From Amycolatopsis sp. WAC 01376 (GTDB taxonomy: Bacteria > Actinomycetota > Actinomycetes > Mycobacteriales > Pseudonocardiaceae), in contig NZ_QHKL01000002.1 of NCBI RefSeq assembly GCF_003947415.1, forward strand, positions 1,054,001 through 1,118,000: a DNA stretch of 64,000 bases, written 5' to 3'. Both the position numbers and the translations under genes were made by a program. This document shows, one piece after another, positions 43,573-52,420 of this stretch. Each line of letters begins with the position of its first letter. Within the stretch, counting starts at the first letter, position 1. The notes under the pieces were generated by a model that was not told where the DNA came from, did no database searches, and saw nothing but the letters and a program-made list of their open reading frames with translations.

Positions 43573-44598
43573 ATGACACCCGCTGACGCGGCCATTCCAC
43601 CGACACTGCTGAGCGCGGTCGTGGCGATCGGCCGCCAGGCCGGGCTGCCGGTCTCGGCCTGGTTCTCGGGGACGGGGCTCGAGCCCGGACTCCTCGACGA
43701 CGTCGATGTCCGCGTGTCGTTGGACCAAGCAAGGACGGTGCTCCGCAGAGTCGTCGCGGCGCTGCCCGACCGGCCCCTCGGCATCGAGGTCGGAGCCCGC
43801 GACGCGTTGCTGTCCTTCGGCTTCGTCGGCGTCGCGATGAGATCGTCCGCGACCGTCGGCGACGCGTTCGGGGTCCTCGACGAACTGCATCGGGCTTCCG
43901 GCAGCCTCGCCGACTTCATCGCGGAAGGGCTGGACGGGGACGAGATCGAACTGTATCTCCGGGAGCGCTGGCCGGATCCCGCTCTGCTTCCCTTCCTCGC
44001 GGAGGAGGCGTTCGCCAGCACCATCGCGTTCCTGCGCTCCGTCCTCGGTGAGACCTGGACGCCCACCCGGCTCTTCCTGTCCTATCCGCCGCCGGTGTAT
44101 GCCGCCCGGTACGAGCGGTTCTTCCGTTGCCCGGTGCACTTCGCCGCGGACGCCGACCGGCTCGTGATCAGTACCGATGTGCTGGGATCGCGGATTCCCA
44201 CTCACCACGAACCGACGCTGCGGACGGCGCTCGCGGTGTGCCGGAGCCTGATCGCCCCGGCGCGGACCAGGCCCGGAGTCGTCGCCGCGGTGGAGGCCAT
44301 GGTGAACGCGCACCTCCACCGCCCGCTCACCATGGCCGAGGTCGCCACGCAGATGCACATCAGCGAACGCACGTTGCGCCGGCAACTGGCCGAGGCGGGC
44401 GACCAGTTCGGCGCCATCCGCGACCGCGTCCGCGAGCGGCACGCGACCGCGTTGCTCCGGCACTCCACCCTGGCGATCTCGGCTGTAGCCGCCGAAGTCG
44501 GCTTCAGCGACGGACGCGAGTTCCGCCGTGCTTATCGCCGGTGGACCGGCCGGACCCCACTTGCCGCCCGCGCCTCGGCCGACGGGTCTCAGGCCTGA
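43573..44598 (+). CDS. AraC-family transcriptional regulator
   Basis: 341-residue regulator. The N-terminal 190 residues match the arabinose-binding-like domain of the ArgR/OruR type (AWFSGTGLEPGLLDD). The C-terminal double HTH contains RPLTMAEVATQMHISERTLRRQL, then ISAVAAEVGFSDGREFRRAYRRWTG. ATG 43573 is the only well-placed start. Its 3' end overlaps the convergent DUF4188 gene by 10 nt. The target is unknown. Confidence 0.9.
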   Translation: MTPADAAIPPTLLSAVVAIGRQAGLPVSAWFSGTGLEPGLLDDVDVRVSLDQARTVLRRVVAALPDRPLGIEVGARDALLSFGFVGVAMRSSATVGDAFGVLDELHRASGSLADFIAEGLDGDEIELYLRERWPDPALLPFLAEEAFASTIAFLRSVLGETWTPTRLFLSYPPPVYAARYERFFRCPVHFAADADRLVISTDVLGSRIPTHHEPTLRTALAVCRSLIAPARTRPGVVAAVEAMVNAHLHRPLTMAEVATQMHISERTLRRQLAEAGDQFGAIRDRVRERHATALLRHSTLAISAVAAEVGFSDGREFRRAYRRWTGRTPLAARASADGSQA

Positions 44599-45110
44599 AG
44601 GCTCGCGGGCAGCGTGGTGGCGCCCTCCGCCAGGCGTGTGGCGGCCCGGTGGTGCCGCTTGTCGACGGGGACGGTCTTCGTCGCCTTGGGCAGTCCCATG
44701 GCCGGCGTCCCGACGAACATGCTCTCGGCACGCTCGACGACGAAGGTCTCGTGCCAGACTCCCACGGCTTCGGGGTGTTTCCTCGCCATCGCGTTGAACC
44801 TGGTCCATGCCGGCCGGTGACTCTGCGATCCGGCGGACGCGTAGGCGTAGAGCTTTTCGGCCGAGGACCAGTACTGCACGGCGAACGGTCCTCTGCGGTT
44901 GAACAGGAACTCGTAGCCGAGCAGTCCCGAGTCCGGGTCGTCGGCGAGTTCCCGCATCATCGCCGGCATGGCGAAGAAGACCGGCAGATAGAGATCGGGC
45001 CGCCACCACTGGTTGAACGTCATGCCGATGTGGAACACCACCAGCTCCCCGTCGTACTGATGCGTGACCCTGCCTGGGGTGATCTTCACTGTTTTCTCCT
45101 TTGTGAACAT
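44589..45110 (-). CDS. DUF4188-family protein (monooxygenase-like)
   Basis: 173-residue protein of the DUF4188 family, a dimeric alpha/beta-barrel group annotated as monooxygenase-like, related to phenylacetaldoxime-dehydratase-type folds. Typical segments are FHIGMTFNQWWRPDLYLPVF, GYEFLFNRRGPFAVQYWSS and GVWHETFVV. No heme or flavin motif is evident. It converges on the AraC gene. Confidence 0.78.
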   Translation of the reverse strand: MFTKEKTVKITPGRVTHQYDGELVVFHIGMTFNQWWRPDLYLPVFFAMPAMMRELADDPDSGLLGYEFLFNRRGPFAVQYWSSAEKLYAYASAGSQSHRPAWTRFNAMARKHPEAVGVWHETFVVERAESMFVGTPAMGLPKATKTVPVDKRHHRAATRLAEGATTLPASLQA

Positions 45111-45256
45111 GGCTCCGAACGGGGATCAGTTCACCGTGTGGCAGGGCTTCACGTGGAGGGCGGCGACGGCCACCACGGGGGGCGAACCGGACATGTTCCG
45201 CGCCGGCCCCGGAGTATGAGCTCCACGTTCCACAATGGACAACCGACGCCGGAAGC

Positions 45257-46093
45257 TCAGGGCGAGCGCCAGTCGTGCGCGGGGTAGGCCGTCCCGGCCT
45301 GGGCGGCCATCAACATCAGGCCGCCGTCCACGACCAGTGAGGCGCCGGTGATGTATCCGGCGGCGGGCCGGGTGAGGAACGCCACGGCCGCCGCGACGTC
45401 GTCGGCGTGCCCGGTCCGGCCGAGGGGGATGCCGGGCCGTTCCTGGTCGCGGGGGTCCGCGTCGGTCTGCCCGGTCATCGGGGTGGAGATCTCACCCGGC
45501 GCCACGGAGTTCACCGTGATCCCGTGTTCCGCCAGTTCCAGCGCCAGCACCTGGGTGAGCGCGCCGGCGCCCGCCTTCGCCGCGCAGTACGGCGCCGCGC
45601 CCACCCGCGGAACGTGCTCGTGGACGCTGGTGATGGTGATGATCCGGCCGCCGTGCGCGGCGTCGACCATCTGCCGTGCCGCGCGCTGCGAGCAGAGGAA
45701 CACCCCGTCGAGGTCGACGTCGAGCACCTGCCGCCAGCGGTCGTAGGTCATGTCGACCGCCCGTTCGGTGCTGCCGGTCCCCGCGCAGTTGACCAGGACG
45801 TCGATACCGCCGAGATCCTCGGCGAACGCGTCGATGACGCCGGCCGCGCCGGGCAGTTCCGTCAGGTCGAGCCTTCGCACGTGCGCTGCCACCCCTTGTT
45901 CGCGCACCTCGGCCGCGGTGGCTTCCGCACCGGCCGCGTCGGAGTGATAAGTGATGCCGACGTCGAGGCCGTCCTTGGCGAGGGCGACGGCCCCCGCACG
46001 GCCGATCCCCGAATCGGAGCCGGTGACGACGGCGCGCCGCGGTGGTGCGGCCTCGGCGGGCAGCGGGGCGGGGGCGGCTTCATGACCGTTCAC
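45257..46093 (-). CDS. SDR-family oxidoreductase
   Basis: 278-residue classical short-chain dehydrogenase. The cofactor motif is TGSDSGIGRA, followed by NCAG, catalytic Ser in ITSVHEH and YCAAKAG (YxxxK), with the C-terminal ASLVVDGG. The unconserved first 30 residues are proline and alanine rich. GTG 46093 follows GGAGG with good spacing. It is probably a 3-oxoacyl- or sugar-alcohol-type reductase; the substrate cannot be inferred. It is divergent from a GAF-ANTAR gene. Confidence 0.9.
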   Translation of the reverse strand: MNGHEAAPAPLPAEAAPPRRAVVTGSDSGIGRAGAVALAKDGLDVGITYHSDAAGAEATAAEVREQGVAAHVRRLDLTELPGAAGVIDAFAEDLGGIDVLVNCAGTGSTERAVDMTYDRWRQVLDVDLDGVFLCSQRAARQMVDAAHGGRIITITSVHEHVPRVGAAPYCAAKAGAGALTQVLALELAEHGITVNSVAPGEISTPMTGQTDADPRDQERPGIPLGRTGHADDVAAAVAFLTRPAAGYITGASLVVDGGLMLMAAQAGTAYPAHDWRSP

Positions 46094-46226
46094 GGCTATC
46101 TCCTCCAGCACGGATCTCTTGGGCGCCTCCTCAGGCCGTACCCGGTACGCCGACGACGAAACGATGCGGGAAAGTCGCGTTCCGGCTGGTGGACGGGCGG
46201 GATATGGTATACGGACAGACCTTTCC

Positions 46227-46248
46227 CCATGCCCGGCGCCGGGCATGG
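46227..46248. promoter_or_regulatory. 22-bp perfect palindrome upstream of the GAF-ANTAR gene
   Basis: CCATGCCCGGCGCCGGGCATGG is exactly self-complementary and lies 46-67 nt before the GAF-ANTAR start in a divergent region. It may be an operator or an RNA hairpin in the 5' UTR. Confidence 0.45.
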
Positions 46249-46293
46249 AAAGATCATCCTCCGCCAGCGGCGCCTGGGTGGGAGGAGACGATC

Positions 46294-47031
46294 ATGGACC
46301 TTCGGCCGGACGAGACCTGGCCCGCGGTGCTCGACGAGGTCACCGGGGCGCTGGAGTCGCTGACCGCGACGCTCGACACCGAGGACGACTTCGCGGTTCT
46401 TCTCCGCCGGACCTGTGAGCAGGCCATCCACGCCGTGCCCGGCGTCGACGAAGCCACCATCACGCTGCTGCGCGGCCACCATCCGGCCACCGTCGCCAGC
46501 ACCAGCGACGTCGTCACCCGCCTCGACCACGACCAGTACAAGGCCGGTGACGGCCCCTGCATCCATGCCGCCGGCACCGGCACGGTGGTGCGGGTCTCCG
46601 TCGCCGACGCGGCCGAGCGGTGGCCGCTCTTCGCCCATGGCGCGGACAAGGCGGGGTTCGGCAGTTTCCTCTCCGCGCCACTGGTGGTCGGCGAGGGCCA
46701 AGCCGCCGCGGTCAACTGCTACTCCAGCCACGGACACGGCTTCGCCGAACTGGACGAGAAACTGCTCGACCTCTACACCAGCGCCGTCACCGCCCTGCTG
46801 CGCGTCTACGCCCGGTACCAGCACGCTCGCGACACCGCCGAGCAACTCCGTACCGCGCTCCAGAACCGCGCGGTGATCGACCAGGCCAAAGGCATTCTCA
46901 TGGTGGTGCACAAGATCGATGCCGACGAGGCCTTCAGACGGCTCGTCGAACAATCCCAGCGGGACAACCTCAAGCTTCGCGACGTCGCGATCCGGTTCGT
47001 CATCGAGACCACCGGCGCCGACCCGGCTTGA
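46294..47031 (+). CDS. GAF-ANTAR transcription antitermination regulator
   Basis: 245-residue regulator. A GAF domain (about residues 25-165; GDGPCIHAAGTGTVVRVS) senses a small ligand or redox signal. The C-terminal ANTAR domain (ALQNRAVIDQAKGILMV, then ADEAFRRLVEQSQRDN) binds dual-hexaloop RNA to block termination. ATG 46294 follows GGGAGGAG. It is distinct from the second GAF-ANTAR gene at 58933. No dual hairpin was identified nearby. Confidence 0.9.
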   Translation: MDLRPDETWPAVLDEVTGALESLTATLDTEDDFAVLLRRTCEQAIHAVPGVDEATITLLRGHHPATVASTSDVVTRLDHDQYKAGDGPCIHAAGTGTVVRVSVADAAERWPLFAHGADKAGFGSFLSAPLVVGEGQAAAVNCYSSHGHGFAELDEKLLDLYTSAVTALLRVYARYQHARDTAEQLRTALQNRAVIDQAKGILMVVHKIDADEAFRRLVEQSQRDNLKLRDVAIRFVIETTGADPA

Positions 47032-47043
47032 CCGGTGGTTCGT

Positions 47044-47292
47044 TCATGCCGCGCTTTCGCGGTCCTCCAGGCCTACGGCGTGCCGCAGTTCGTCGCGATC
47101 GCGACGTAGCTCGGGGTGGTCTTCGCCGACTGTTCTCATCAGGTCGGACAGCGCGTCGGCGATGGCGTTGAGCTTGTGCTGTACGGCGTCGTCGGCGCGT
47201 TTCTCAGTGTTCTGCAGGAGTGCGACCAGCAGGATCCAGGCGGCAGGCTCACGTGTGGCGCCGGACGAGGTGAAGGCCGGGATGCAGGGCAA
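47044..47292 (-). pseudogene. Low-affinity iron permease family fragment
   Basis: The frame contains ALLQNTEKRADDAVQHKL followed by a helical acidic tail, matching the end of the last helix and the C-terminal tail of the low-affinity iron permease family (typically FLIQNTQNRD..A..LKLDELI). The family's upstream transmembrane helices are missing and the first 20 residues look unrelated, so this 82-codon frame is probably a truncated remnant rather than a functional transporter. Confidence 0.5.
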
Positions 47293-47347
47293 GATGATGA
47301 AGCCCGGGTCGGCGAACGAATGACCTAGTGGCGGCCGAGCCGGCGCG

Positions 47348-47827
47348 TCAGGGCGTGAAGCAACTCAAAACCGGCGGTGTTCCCGCGGGGGTGTCGGACA
47401 GTTCCGTCAGCCACATGAGCAAGTTGAAGACCGCGAACACGAAGTCGGTCGCTCCGCCGCCTCCTGCCAGCCGCATCTGGATGGCTCGGCCGCCATTGTC
47501 TCCGGCCAACTCGGCGAGCAGTGCGCGCAACGCCGCACGCGGGCCCGGCGGCATGCGGTCGATGGTGACCTCGGAACCCGATCGATCCGTCAAAGCCACG
47601 GTGTAAAGATCTTCGGGCTCGGCGGGGAACCGGGCACGGATCGTCGCCGCACACCGGTCGACGAGTTCGTTCAAGAGCGCCGCCGAGGTCGCCGCCGAAC
47701 CGGCGTTCGCCAGGATCGCGAGCGCGTCGGCGATGTCATCGAGTGCTTCTTCACGCACCGCGGTCAGCAATTCCTCCGTGAACGACCCGACATCCGGCTC
47801 CGCCGCGGGCCTCCGCTCCTCGTTCAT
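47348..47827 (-). CDS. Hypothetical protein
   Basis: 159-residue acidic protein from ATG 47827 with no recognised family. It has a helical N-terminal half (EELLTAVREEALDDIADALA), a central beta-like part (EDLYTVALTDRSGSEVTI) and Gly-rich GGGGATDFVF near the end. A longer reading to 48001 exists but adds poorly conserved sequence overlapping the divergent small gene. No Shine-Dalgarno is obvious. Confidence 0.55.
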   Translation of the reverse strand: MNEERRPAAEPDVGSFTEELLTAVREEALDDIADALAILANAGSAATSAALLNELVDRCAATIRARFPAEPEDLYTVALTDRSGSEVTIDRMPPGPRAALRALLAELAGDNGGRAIQMRLAGGGGATDFVFAVFNLLMWLTELSDTPAGTPPVLSCFTP

Positions 47828-47908
47828 CTTGAGCACGTACCCGCTGACCGTTTCATCAACCGCCGCGAAGACGTGATCGTCCGGTGGGCGATCGGGTAAC
47901 CGGACGGC

Positions 47909-48052
47909 ATGACGGACGATGACAAGACACGCGGCGGCCATCCCTCGGACCCCGCCGAGGGCGCCGATCGAGGCGATGACCCGAACTCGCCGGAGCAGCA
48001 ACGGAAAACCGTCGAAAACGAAGCCGGAAACGACACCGAGGAAGGCGATTAG
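47909..48052 (+). CDS. Small acidic hydrophilic protein (possible)
   Basis: A 47-codon frame from ATG 47909 encodes an Asp/Glu-rich, unstructured-looking peptide (MTDDDKTRGGHPSDPAEG ... NDTEEGD) with no hydrophobic residues to speak of. Codon use is GC-biased at third positions. It is divergent from the hypothetical gene at 47348. It has only a weak upstream purine stretch, so it is tentative. Confidence 0.4.
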   Translation: MTDDDKTRGGHPSDPAEGADRGDDPNSPEQQRKTVENEAGNDTEEGD

Positions 48053-48126
48053 GCGGTGTCCTGTGAGTATCGCCGGGGCTGCTGACCTGCGTGAAGGGAG
48101 CGGGGGACCTTTGGTGTCGCGGGAGG

Positions 48127-48302
48127 GGTGTGGATATAGGGACGTTGAGCCCGGATCGGCCCAGACCGGCGACTAGTAGACGCCGAGTGGGGAAGATTTA
48201 GGACGTTGAACGTCCCAAATCTTCCCCACTCAACGGCACACCGATCGGCGACCTTGATCAACGGAGGATTAGGGACGCTCAACGTCCCTATTTCCACACA
48301 CC
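48127..48302. repeat. Nested inverted-repeat element with GGACGTTGAACGTCC core
   Basis: Outer arms GGTGTGGATATAGGGACGTT (48127-48146) and a near-complement at 48281-48302 enclose a 47-nt hairpin (48185-48231; GAGTGGGGAAGATTT, core GGACGTTGAACGTCC, mirror). A smaller hairpin, TAGGGACG-CTCAA-CGTCCCTA (48270-48290), overlaps the right outer arm. Closely related paired hairpins occur at 61360-61463. Confidence 0.6.
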
Positions 48303-48535
48303 GCTCACTCGCTGTCAGGGGCGTCGCTGACTGTGTGAATTTTTGTTGCGTTGGATGACCCGAAATCCACACGGTCACCGGGAGGGGGAGAGCAAGGGAC
48401 CTTTGCTATCGCCTCCGGGTCAGTCCACCCGGCCCGTCCACCGCATCGCCAGGTAGACCTTCGTCGACTGGATCGCCCGTGCCGTCAGGGACCGCCTGGG
48501 CGAGAAGACCGCGAACATGACTTGCAGGACACGGC
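48303..48535. other. Remainder of the intergenic region before the amidase gene
   Basis: About 230 bp. A 32-codon minus-strand frame (48420-48518, starting MFAVFSPRRSLTARAI) exists just after the amidase stop but lacks a Shine-Dalgarno or recognised relatives. GGGACCTTTG-type words at 48103 and 48397 hint at another degenerate repeat. Confidence 0.3.
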
Positions 48536-49810
48536 CTAAGCGGTCAGGACTCGTTCGACGAAAGCCCCGGCCGCCAACAGTTTCCGGTCTCCGCCGATGG
48601 TCCCGTCGAGCGCCAGCCCGGCGGGCAGGCCGCCGTGGCCGTGTCCCATCGGGACGGTCAAGCCGGGGACGCCCGCGATGCTGCCGGGCTGGCAGTTGCG
48701 GATGAAGGTGGGGAAGGTCGGGACCACGCGTCCACGGTGGACGAACTTCTCGACGGCGGAGAAGTCCTGGGCCGTCGCCGGTGTCGTGGGGAATCCGAGC
48801 GCGTCGATGCCGGTCTCGCCGAAGATCTTCGCGTAGGCGCGGCGTAAGGCCGAGCGGTTGGCGAGGGCGGCTTCGTAGATGGCCGGCGCGACGCCCGGCA
48901 CGACCGACTCGGCGAAGATCACCCGGACGTCGGCCGCGGCGATCTCGTCGACAAGTCGCTCGAACGAAGTCTCGGGCAGGTACTCGGCGAGGTACGCCCG
49001 TAACCCGGTGCCCGCTTCGTGGATCACCAGCGGCATGCCCTGATCGGTGACGAGTTCGGCGAGGGGCGTGTCGTCGACCGGCACCAGGGTGACCCCGGCC
49101 GCGCGCAGGCGGGCCAGCGCGGCCGTCCACAGTTCTTCGACGTCGTCGGCCAGGTCGCCGGTCAGGAAACCGTGCGGCACGCCCAGCCGGATCGGCGGGA
49201 GTTCGAGCAGGGGTCCCGGTTCCTCCGCCGCGAGGACGGCGTCGAGGAACGCGAGATCGGTGACCGTGCGGGCGATCGGCCCCACCGTGTCCCGGGTGCT
49301 GCTCAACGGCGTGATGCCGTCGGACGGGTAGCGGCCCGTGGTCGGCCGGAAACCACAGACCCCGTTGAGCGCGGCCAGCACGCGCACCGAACCTCCGGTG
49401 TCGGTTCCGAGGCCCGCCGGGACGATGCCCGCCGCGACGGCCACCGCGGTCCCGCCGCTGCTGCCGCCGGCGAAGCGGGACGGGTCGCAGGCGTTGCGCA
49501 CCGGACCCAGCGGAGTCGTGTCGCAGGTGATGCCGAGCGCGAGCTCGTGCATGGACGCCTTGCCGATGACGGTGGCGCCCGCGTCGAGCAGGCGCCGGAC
49601 CACGCCCGCGTGCTCACGCGGGACGTGGTGCGCCAGTGCGGGGGTGCCCGCGGCGTTCGGCATGCCCGCGACGTGGATGTTGTCCTTGACGACCAGCGGA
49701 AAGCCCGACGCCGGGCCGATCGGCTCCGGCGCGAGGTGGCTGAGCGCGTGGAGGTCCTGGACCTCTTCCGCGCGAGCGCGGCATTCGGCGGCACTTCGAG
49801 TTCCACTCAC
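48536..49810 (-). CDS. Amidase-signature family protein
   Basis: 424-residue amidase. The Ser-cisSer-Lys triad is seen as Lys about residue 42 (PLVVKDNI), the cis-Ser region in [15 protein letters not shown] and the nucleophile Ser in [12 protein letters not shown]. The domain is complete but compact, resembling mandelamide or indoleacetamide hydrolases more than GatA. GTG 49810 is preferred over TTG 49816 because AGGAG is then correctly spaced. It stands alone between repeat arrays. The substrate is unknown. Confidence 0.88.
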   Translation of the reverse strand: MSGTRSAAECRARAEEVQDLHALSHLAPEPIGPASGFPLVVKDNIHVAGMPNAAGTPALAHHVPREHAGVVRRLLDAGATVIGKASMHELALGITCDTTPLGPVRNACDPSRFAGGSSGGTAVAVAAGIVPAGLGTDTGGSVRVLAALNGVCGFRPTTGRYPSDGITPLSSTRDTVGPIARTVTDLAFLDAVLAAEEPGPLLELPPIRLGVPHGFLTGDLADDVEELWTAALARLRAAGVTLVPVDDTPLAELVTDQGMPLVIHEAGTGLRAYLAEYLPETSFERLVDEIAAADVRVIFAESVVPGVAPAIYEAALANRSALRRAYAKIFGETGIDALGFPTTPATAQDFSAVEKFVHRGRVVPTFPTFIRNCQPGSIAGVPGLTVPMGHGHGGLPAGLALDGTIGGDRKLLAAGAFVERVLTA

Positions 49811-49868
49811 CGGCAACTCCTGGGGTCGAGGGCGGCCAGCTTAGCGAGGGAGGCGAAGCCAAGGCGTG

Positions 49869-49939
49869 ATTCGCGTGTCTGCACACGAGACTCGCGTGCT
49901 TGGAGGCGTAACTCGCGTGATTGGAGGCGTAACTCGCGG
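49869..49939. repeat. 21-bp tandem repeat array
   Basis: Three 21-bp units in a row (49869, 49890 and 49911; consensus ACTCGCGTGNTTGGAGGCGTA) plus a partial fourth. The units match those inside the MITE-like elements at 17890 and 43411, and the flank AAGGCGTGATTCGCGTGTCTG is shared with 17883-17902. No coding sense is likely. Confidence 0.65.
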
Positions 49940-49993
49940 CGACACCTGGCTTTCGCGACATGTCGCCCAAGGCGTGACAAAGGCCACACTTAC

Positions 49994-50017
49994 TGATAAA
50001 GACAATCGTTTTCATTA
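49994..50017. promoter_or_regulatory. Zur-type (zinc uptake regulator) box upstream of the zincophore operon
   Basis: AT-rich 24-bp site whose minus strand opens TAATGAAAACGATTG and ends TTTATCA. It strongly resembles actinobacterial Zur boxes (TGAAAACGATTTTCA type) and stands out in GC-rich DNA. It lies 83 nt before the first gene of the operon. Confidence 0.7.
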
Positions 50018-50099
50018 AGCTGCGGCCGGGCTTTCCCCTGTCGTGCTCCCGAGATCCGGGACGCGCCTGTCACCCCGTCCACAGAAAGGCCGAACGTTC

Positions 50100-51083
50100 A
50101 TGAGCTCCGGTCCCTCGCTGCACATTCTCACGCGCACGGATCTGCACAACCTCGAACTCACGCCGGACGAGGCGATCACCATGGTCGAAGACGGTTACCT
50201 GGCCTACGCGTCCGGAGCCTCGCGGAATCCGGCGAAGCTGATGGTGCCGATGCCGGATCCCGCGCGGGACGCCGTCGCGTACTCGATGCTCGGCTACGAC
50301 GGCTCCCTCGAGCAGGCCGCGTTCAAGACGAGTTACCGGCAGGGCAGCACGTCGGCCGAGAAGTACTACACGACGATCACCCTTTACGACGACACGACCG
50401 GCCTGCCGTTCGCGCTCATGGACTGCCACCGCGTCGGCGCCACCCGCACGCCTGCCAGCACCGCGCTGATCGCGCGTTCGTGCGCCCGGCCGGGGGCGCG
50501 ATCCGCGCTCATGGTCGGCACCGGCGCGCAGGGGATCCGGACGCTGCCGTACCTGCTCACCGCGTTGCCGGACCTCGAACGGTTGCGGTTGTTCGGCACG
50601 CATCCCGACGGCCTGCGCGACAGCGTCGCCGCACTCGAAGAGCGGTTCCCGGACCGCGCGGTCGAACTCGTCGACGACGTCGAGGCCGCGGCGCGCGAGT
50701 CCGACATCGTGGTCGCCGCGTCGGGCCGGGCCGCGCATCCGAAGATCCGCCTCGGCTGGCTGCCGCCGGGCGGGCTGCTGATCTCGGTCGCCAGCAAGGG
50801 AGTCCAGGAGGGCACGCTCGCCGAGGCCGACTACACCGTGGCCACCAACGGCGCGCAGGTCGAGGTGACCGGGCAGCGGATGGCCGGTCCGGACGGCGTG
50901 TTCCGCATCGACGCCGAACTTCCCGACATCCTCGCCGGTCGCGCGCCCGGCCGCCGCGGCGACGAAGACCGGGTGTTCGCCTTCAGCAGCGGCATGATCA
51001 TCACCGACATCCCGGTGGCGCGCGCGCTGGCCGCCCGCGCCATCGCGGCGGGCCGCGGCCGTGAGGTGGCCCTGTGGACCTGA
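50100..51083 (+). CDS. aesA: Ornithine cyclodeaminase/SbnB-like dehydrogenase of the EDDS-type zincophore operon
   Basis: 327-residue NAD(P)-dependent enzyme of the ornithine-cyclodeaminase/mu-crystallin family. The Rossmann motif is MVGTGAQGIRTLPYL; NPAKLMVPMP and the substrate-side TRTPASTALIARS are family typical. In SbnB of staphyloferrin B synthesis this family cleaves or forms N-alkyl amino acids oxidatively; here it may join the diamine unit to oxaloacetate. ATG 50100 is decided by the upstream AGAAAGG. The next gene overlaps by 10 nt. A Zur-type box precedes it. The letter follows gene order in the A. japonicum aesA-D operon and should be checked. Confidence 0.8.
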   Translation: MSSGPSLHILTRTDLHNLELTPDEAITMVEDGYLAYASGASRNPAKLMVPMPDPARDAVAYSMLGYDGSLEQAAFKTSYRQGSTSAEKYYTTITLYDDTTGLPFALMDCHRVGATRTPASTALIARSCARPGARSALMVGTGAQGIRTLPYLLTALPDLERLRLFGTHPDGLRDSVAALEERFPDRAVELVDDVEAAARESDIVVAASGRAAHPKIRLGWLPPGGLLISVASKGVQEGTLAEADYTVATNGAQVEVTGQRMAGPDGVFRIDAELPDILAGRAPGRRGDEDRVFAFSSGMIITDIPVARALAARAIAAGRGREVALWT

Positions 51084-52420
51084 TCGACACCCTGTCCCCG
51101 CCCTTGCCCGCGCTCGAACGTCCCTGGGCGCACCGGCTGCGTGCCTCGGAGACCTTGTGGGAGATCGCCCGCGGGATCGGCGGCGGTCCCTTCCACGTGA
51201 TCCATCCGGCGACTTTCGCCGAGAACCTCGGGGGAATGGTCGCGGTGCTCGCGGCCGAGCGCGTCGAGGGCACCGTCTACTACGGGAAGAAGGCCAACAA
51301 GGCGGCGGCGTGGCTGCGGGAATGCACCCGGCCGGGCACGGGCGTCGACGTCGCGAGCGTGCCCGAACTGGTGCACGCCCTCGGCAACGGCCTGCGAGGG
51401 GAGGCGATCGGGGTGACCGGCGCCGCCAAACCGGACGGCCTCCTCTGGCTCGCCCTTCGGCACCGCTGTCTCATCGCGGTGGACGCGGCCGATGAACTGG
51501 AACGCGTCGCGCGCATGGCCGCCGAACTCGGGGAGACGGCCCAAGTGCTGCTGCGGGTGAGGCCGCCGTCCGCGCCGGAGAGCCGGTTCGGCTTCGCTCC
51601 CGATGCCTTGAAGGCGGCTGTGCGGCAGTGTGCCGAACCGGTCGTCCTGCGGGGTTTCTCGTTCCACTTGGACGGCTACGACCCGGTGCCGCGGGCGGAA
51701 CTCGCCGCGCACCTGATCGATCTCTGCCAGGACGCCCGCGCGCTCGGGCATCCCGCGTCGAAGATCAGTATCGGCGGCGGGATCGCCGTGTCCTATGTGG
51801 ACGCCGAGGCCTGGGCGCGGTTCGAGTCCGGCAGGCATGACGGCTGGTTCCACAACGGCCGCAACCCGGGGCGGACCTATCCGTACCACCAGTCGCCGAC
51901 CGGTGCGGCCATGGTCACCGCCATCCTGCGGCACGAGATCGCCGGGAAGCCGCTCGCGGAACGCCTGCGCGCGGCCGGGATCGAGCTGCTGCTCGAACCG
52001 GGCCGCGCGCTCGTCGACGGCGCCGGGTTCTCGGTGTTCCCCGTGCTGGGCTGCAAATCGGCCGAAGGCCACCTGATCACCACGGTCGCGGGCCTGTCCA
52101 TGAGCCTGTCCGAGCAGTGGAAAGGCAGCGAATTCCTGCCCGATCCGCTCCTCGTGCGCAGGGAAGCCACGGACGGCACGCCGGTGCGCACCGTCGTCGG
52201 GGGTTCGAGCTGCATGGAGTACGACGTGCTCACGTGGCGCGCGGTGGAACTGCCCGCCCGGCCGAGGGCCGGCGATCTCCTCGTGTACCCCAACACGGCC
52301 GGCTACCAGATGGACAAGAACGAGAGCGGTTTCCACCAGCTTCCCCTGCCGCCGAAGGTGGTGGTCGACGGCGATCACTGGCACGTCGACACCGACTATC
52401 CGATCCAGGAGATCCGATGA
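51074..52420 (+). CDS. aesB: PLP-dependent fold-III decarboxylase, SbnH-like
   Basis: 448-residue member of the alanine-racemase-fold decarboxylases (DapDC/ODC/SbnH). The PLP lysine is Lys73 in YYGKKANK, the phosphate-binding glycines lie in ISIGGGIAVS, and the active-site Cys is in SSCMEYD. In an aminopolycarboxylate pathway it would remove the serine-derived carboxylate to leave the ethylene bridge (inference from SbnH). GTG 51074 lies within the end of the preceding gene, and the stop overlaps the next start by 4 nt, so expression is tightly coupled. Confidence 0.8.
   Translation: MDLIDTLSPPLPALERPWAHRLRASETLWEIARGIGGGPFHVIHPATFAENLGGMVAVLAAERVEGTVYYGKKANKAAAWLRECTRPGTGVDVASVPELVHALGNGLRGEAIGVTGAAKPDGLLWLALRHRCLIAVDAADELERVARMAAELGETAQVLLRVRPPSAPESRFGFAPDALKAAVRQCAEPVVLRGFSFHLDGYDPVPRAELAAHLIDLCQDARALGHPASKISIGGGIAVSYVDAEAWARFESGRHDGWFHNGRNPGRTYPYHQSPTGAAMVTAILRHEIAGKPLAERLRAAGIELLLEPGRALVDGAGFSVFPVLGCKSAEGHLITTVAGLSMSLSEQWKGSEFLPDPLLVRREATDGTPVRTVVGGSSCMEYDVLTWRAVELPARPRAGDLLVYPNTAGYQMDKNESGFHQLPLPPKVVVDGDHWHVDTDYPIQEIR

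Noticed and set aside
48420..48518. 32-codon frame after the amidase stop
   Set aside because: No Shine-Dalgarno, no recognised relatives, and embedded in repeat-rich DNA; left undecided rather than called.
49855..49990. Short direct repeats considered as a CRISPR array
   Set aside because: Units are contiguous 21-bp repeats without unique spacers, and no cas genes are present.
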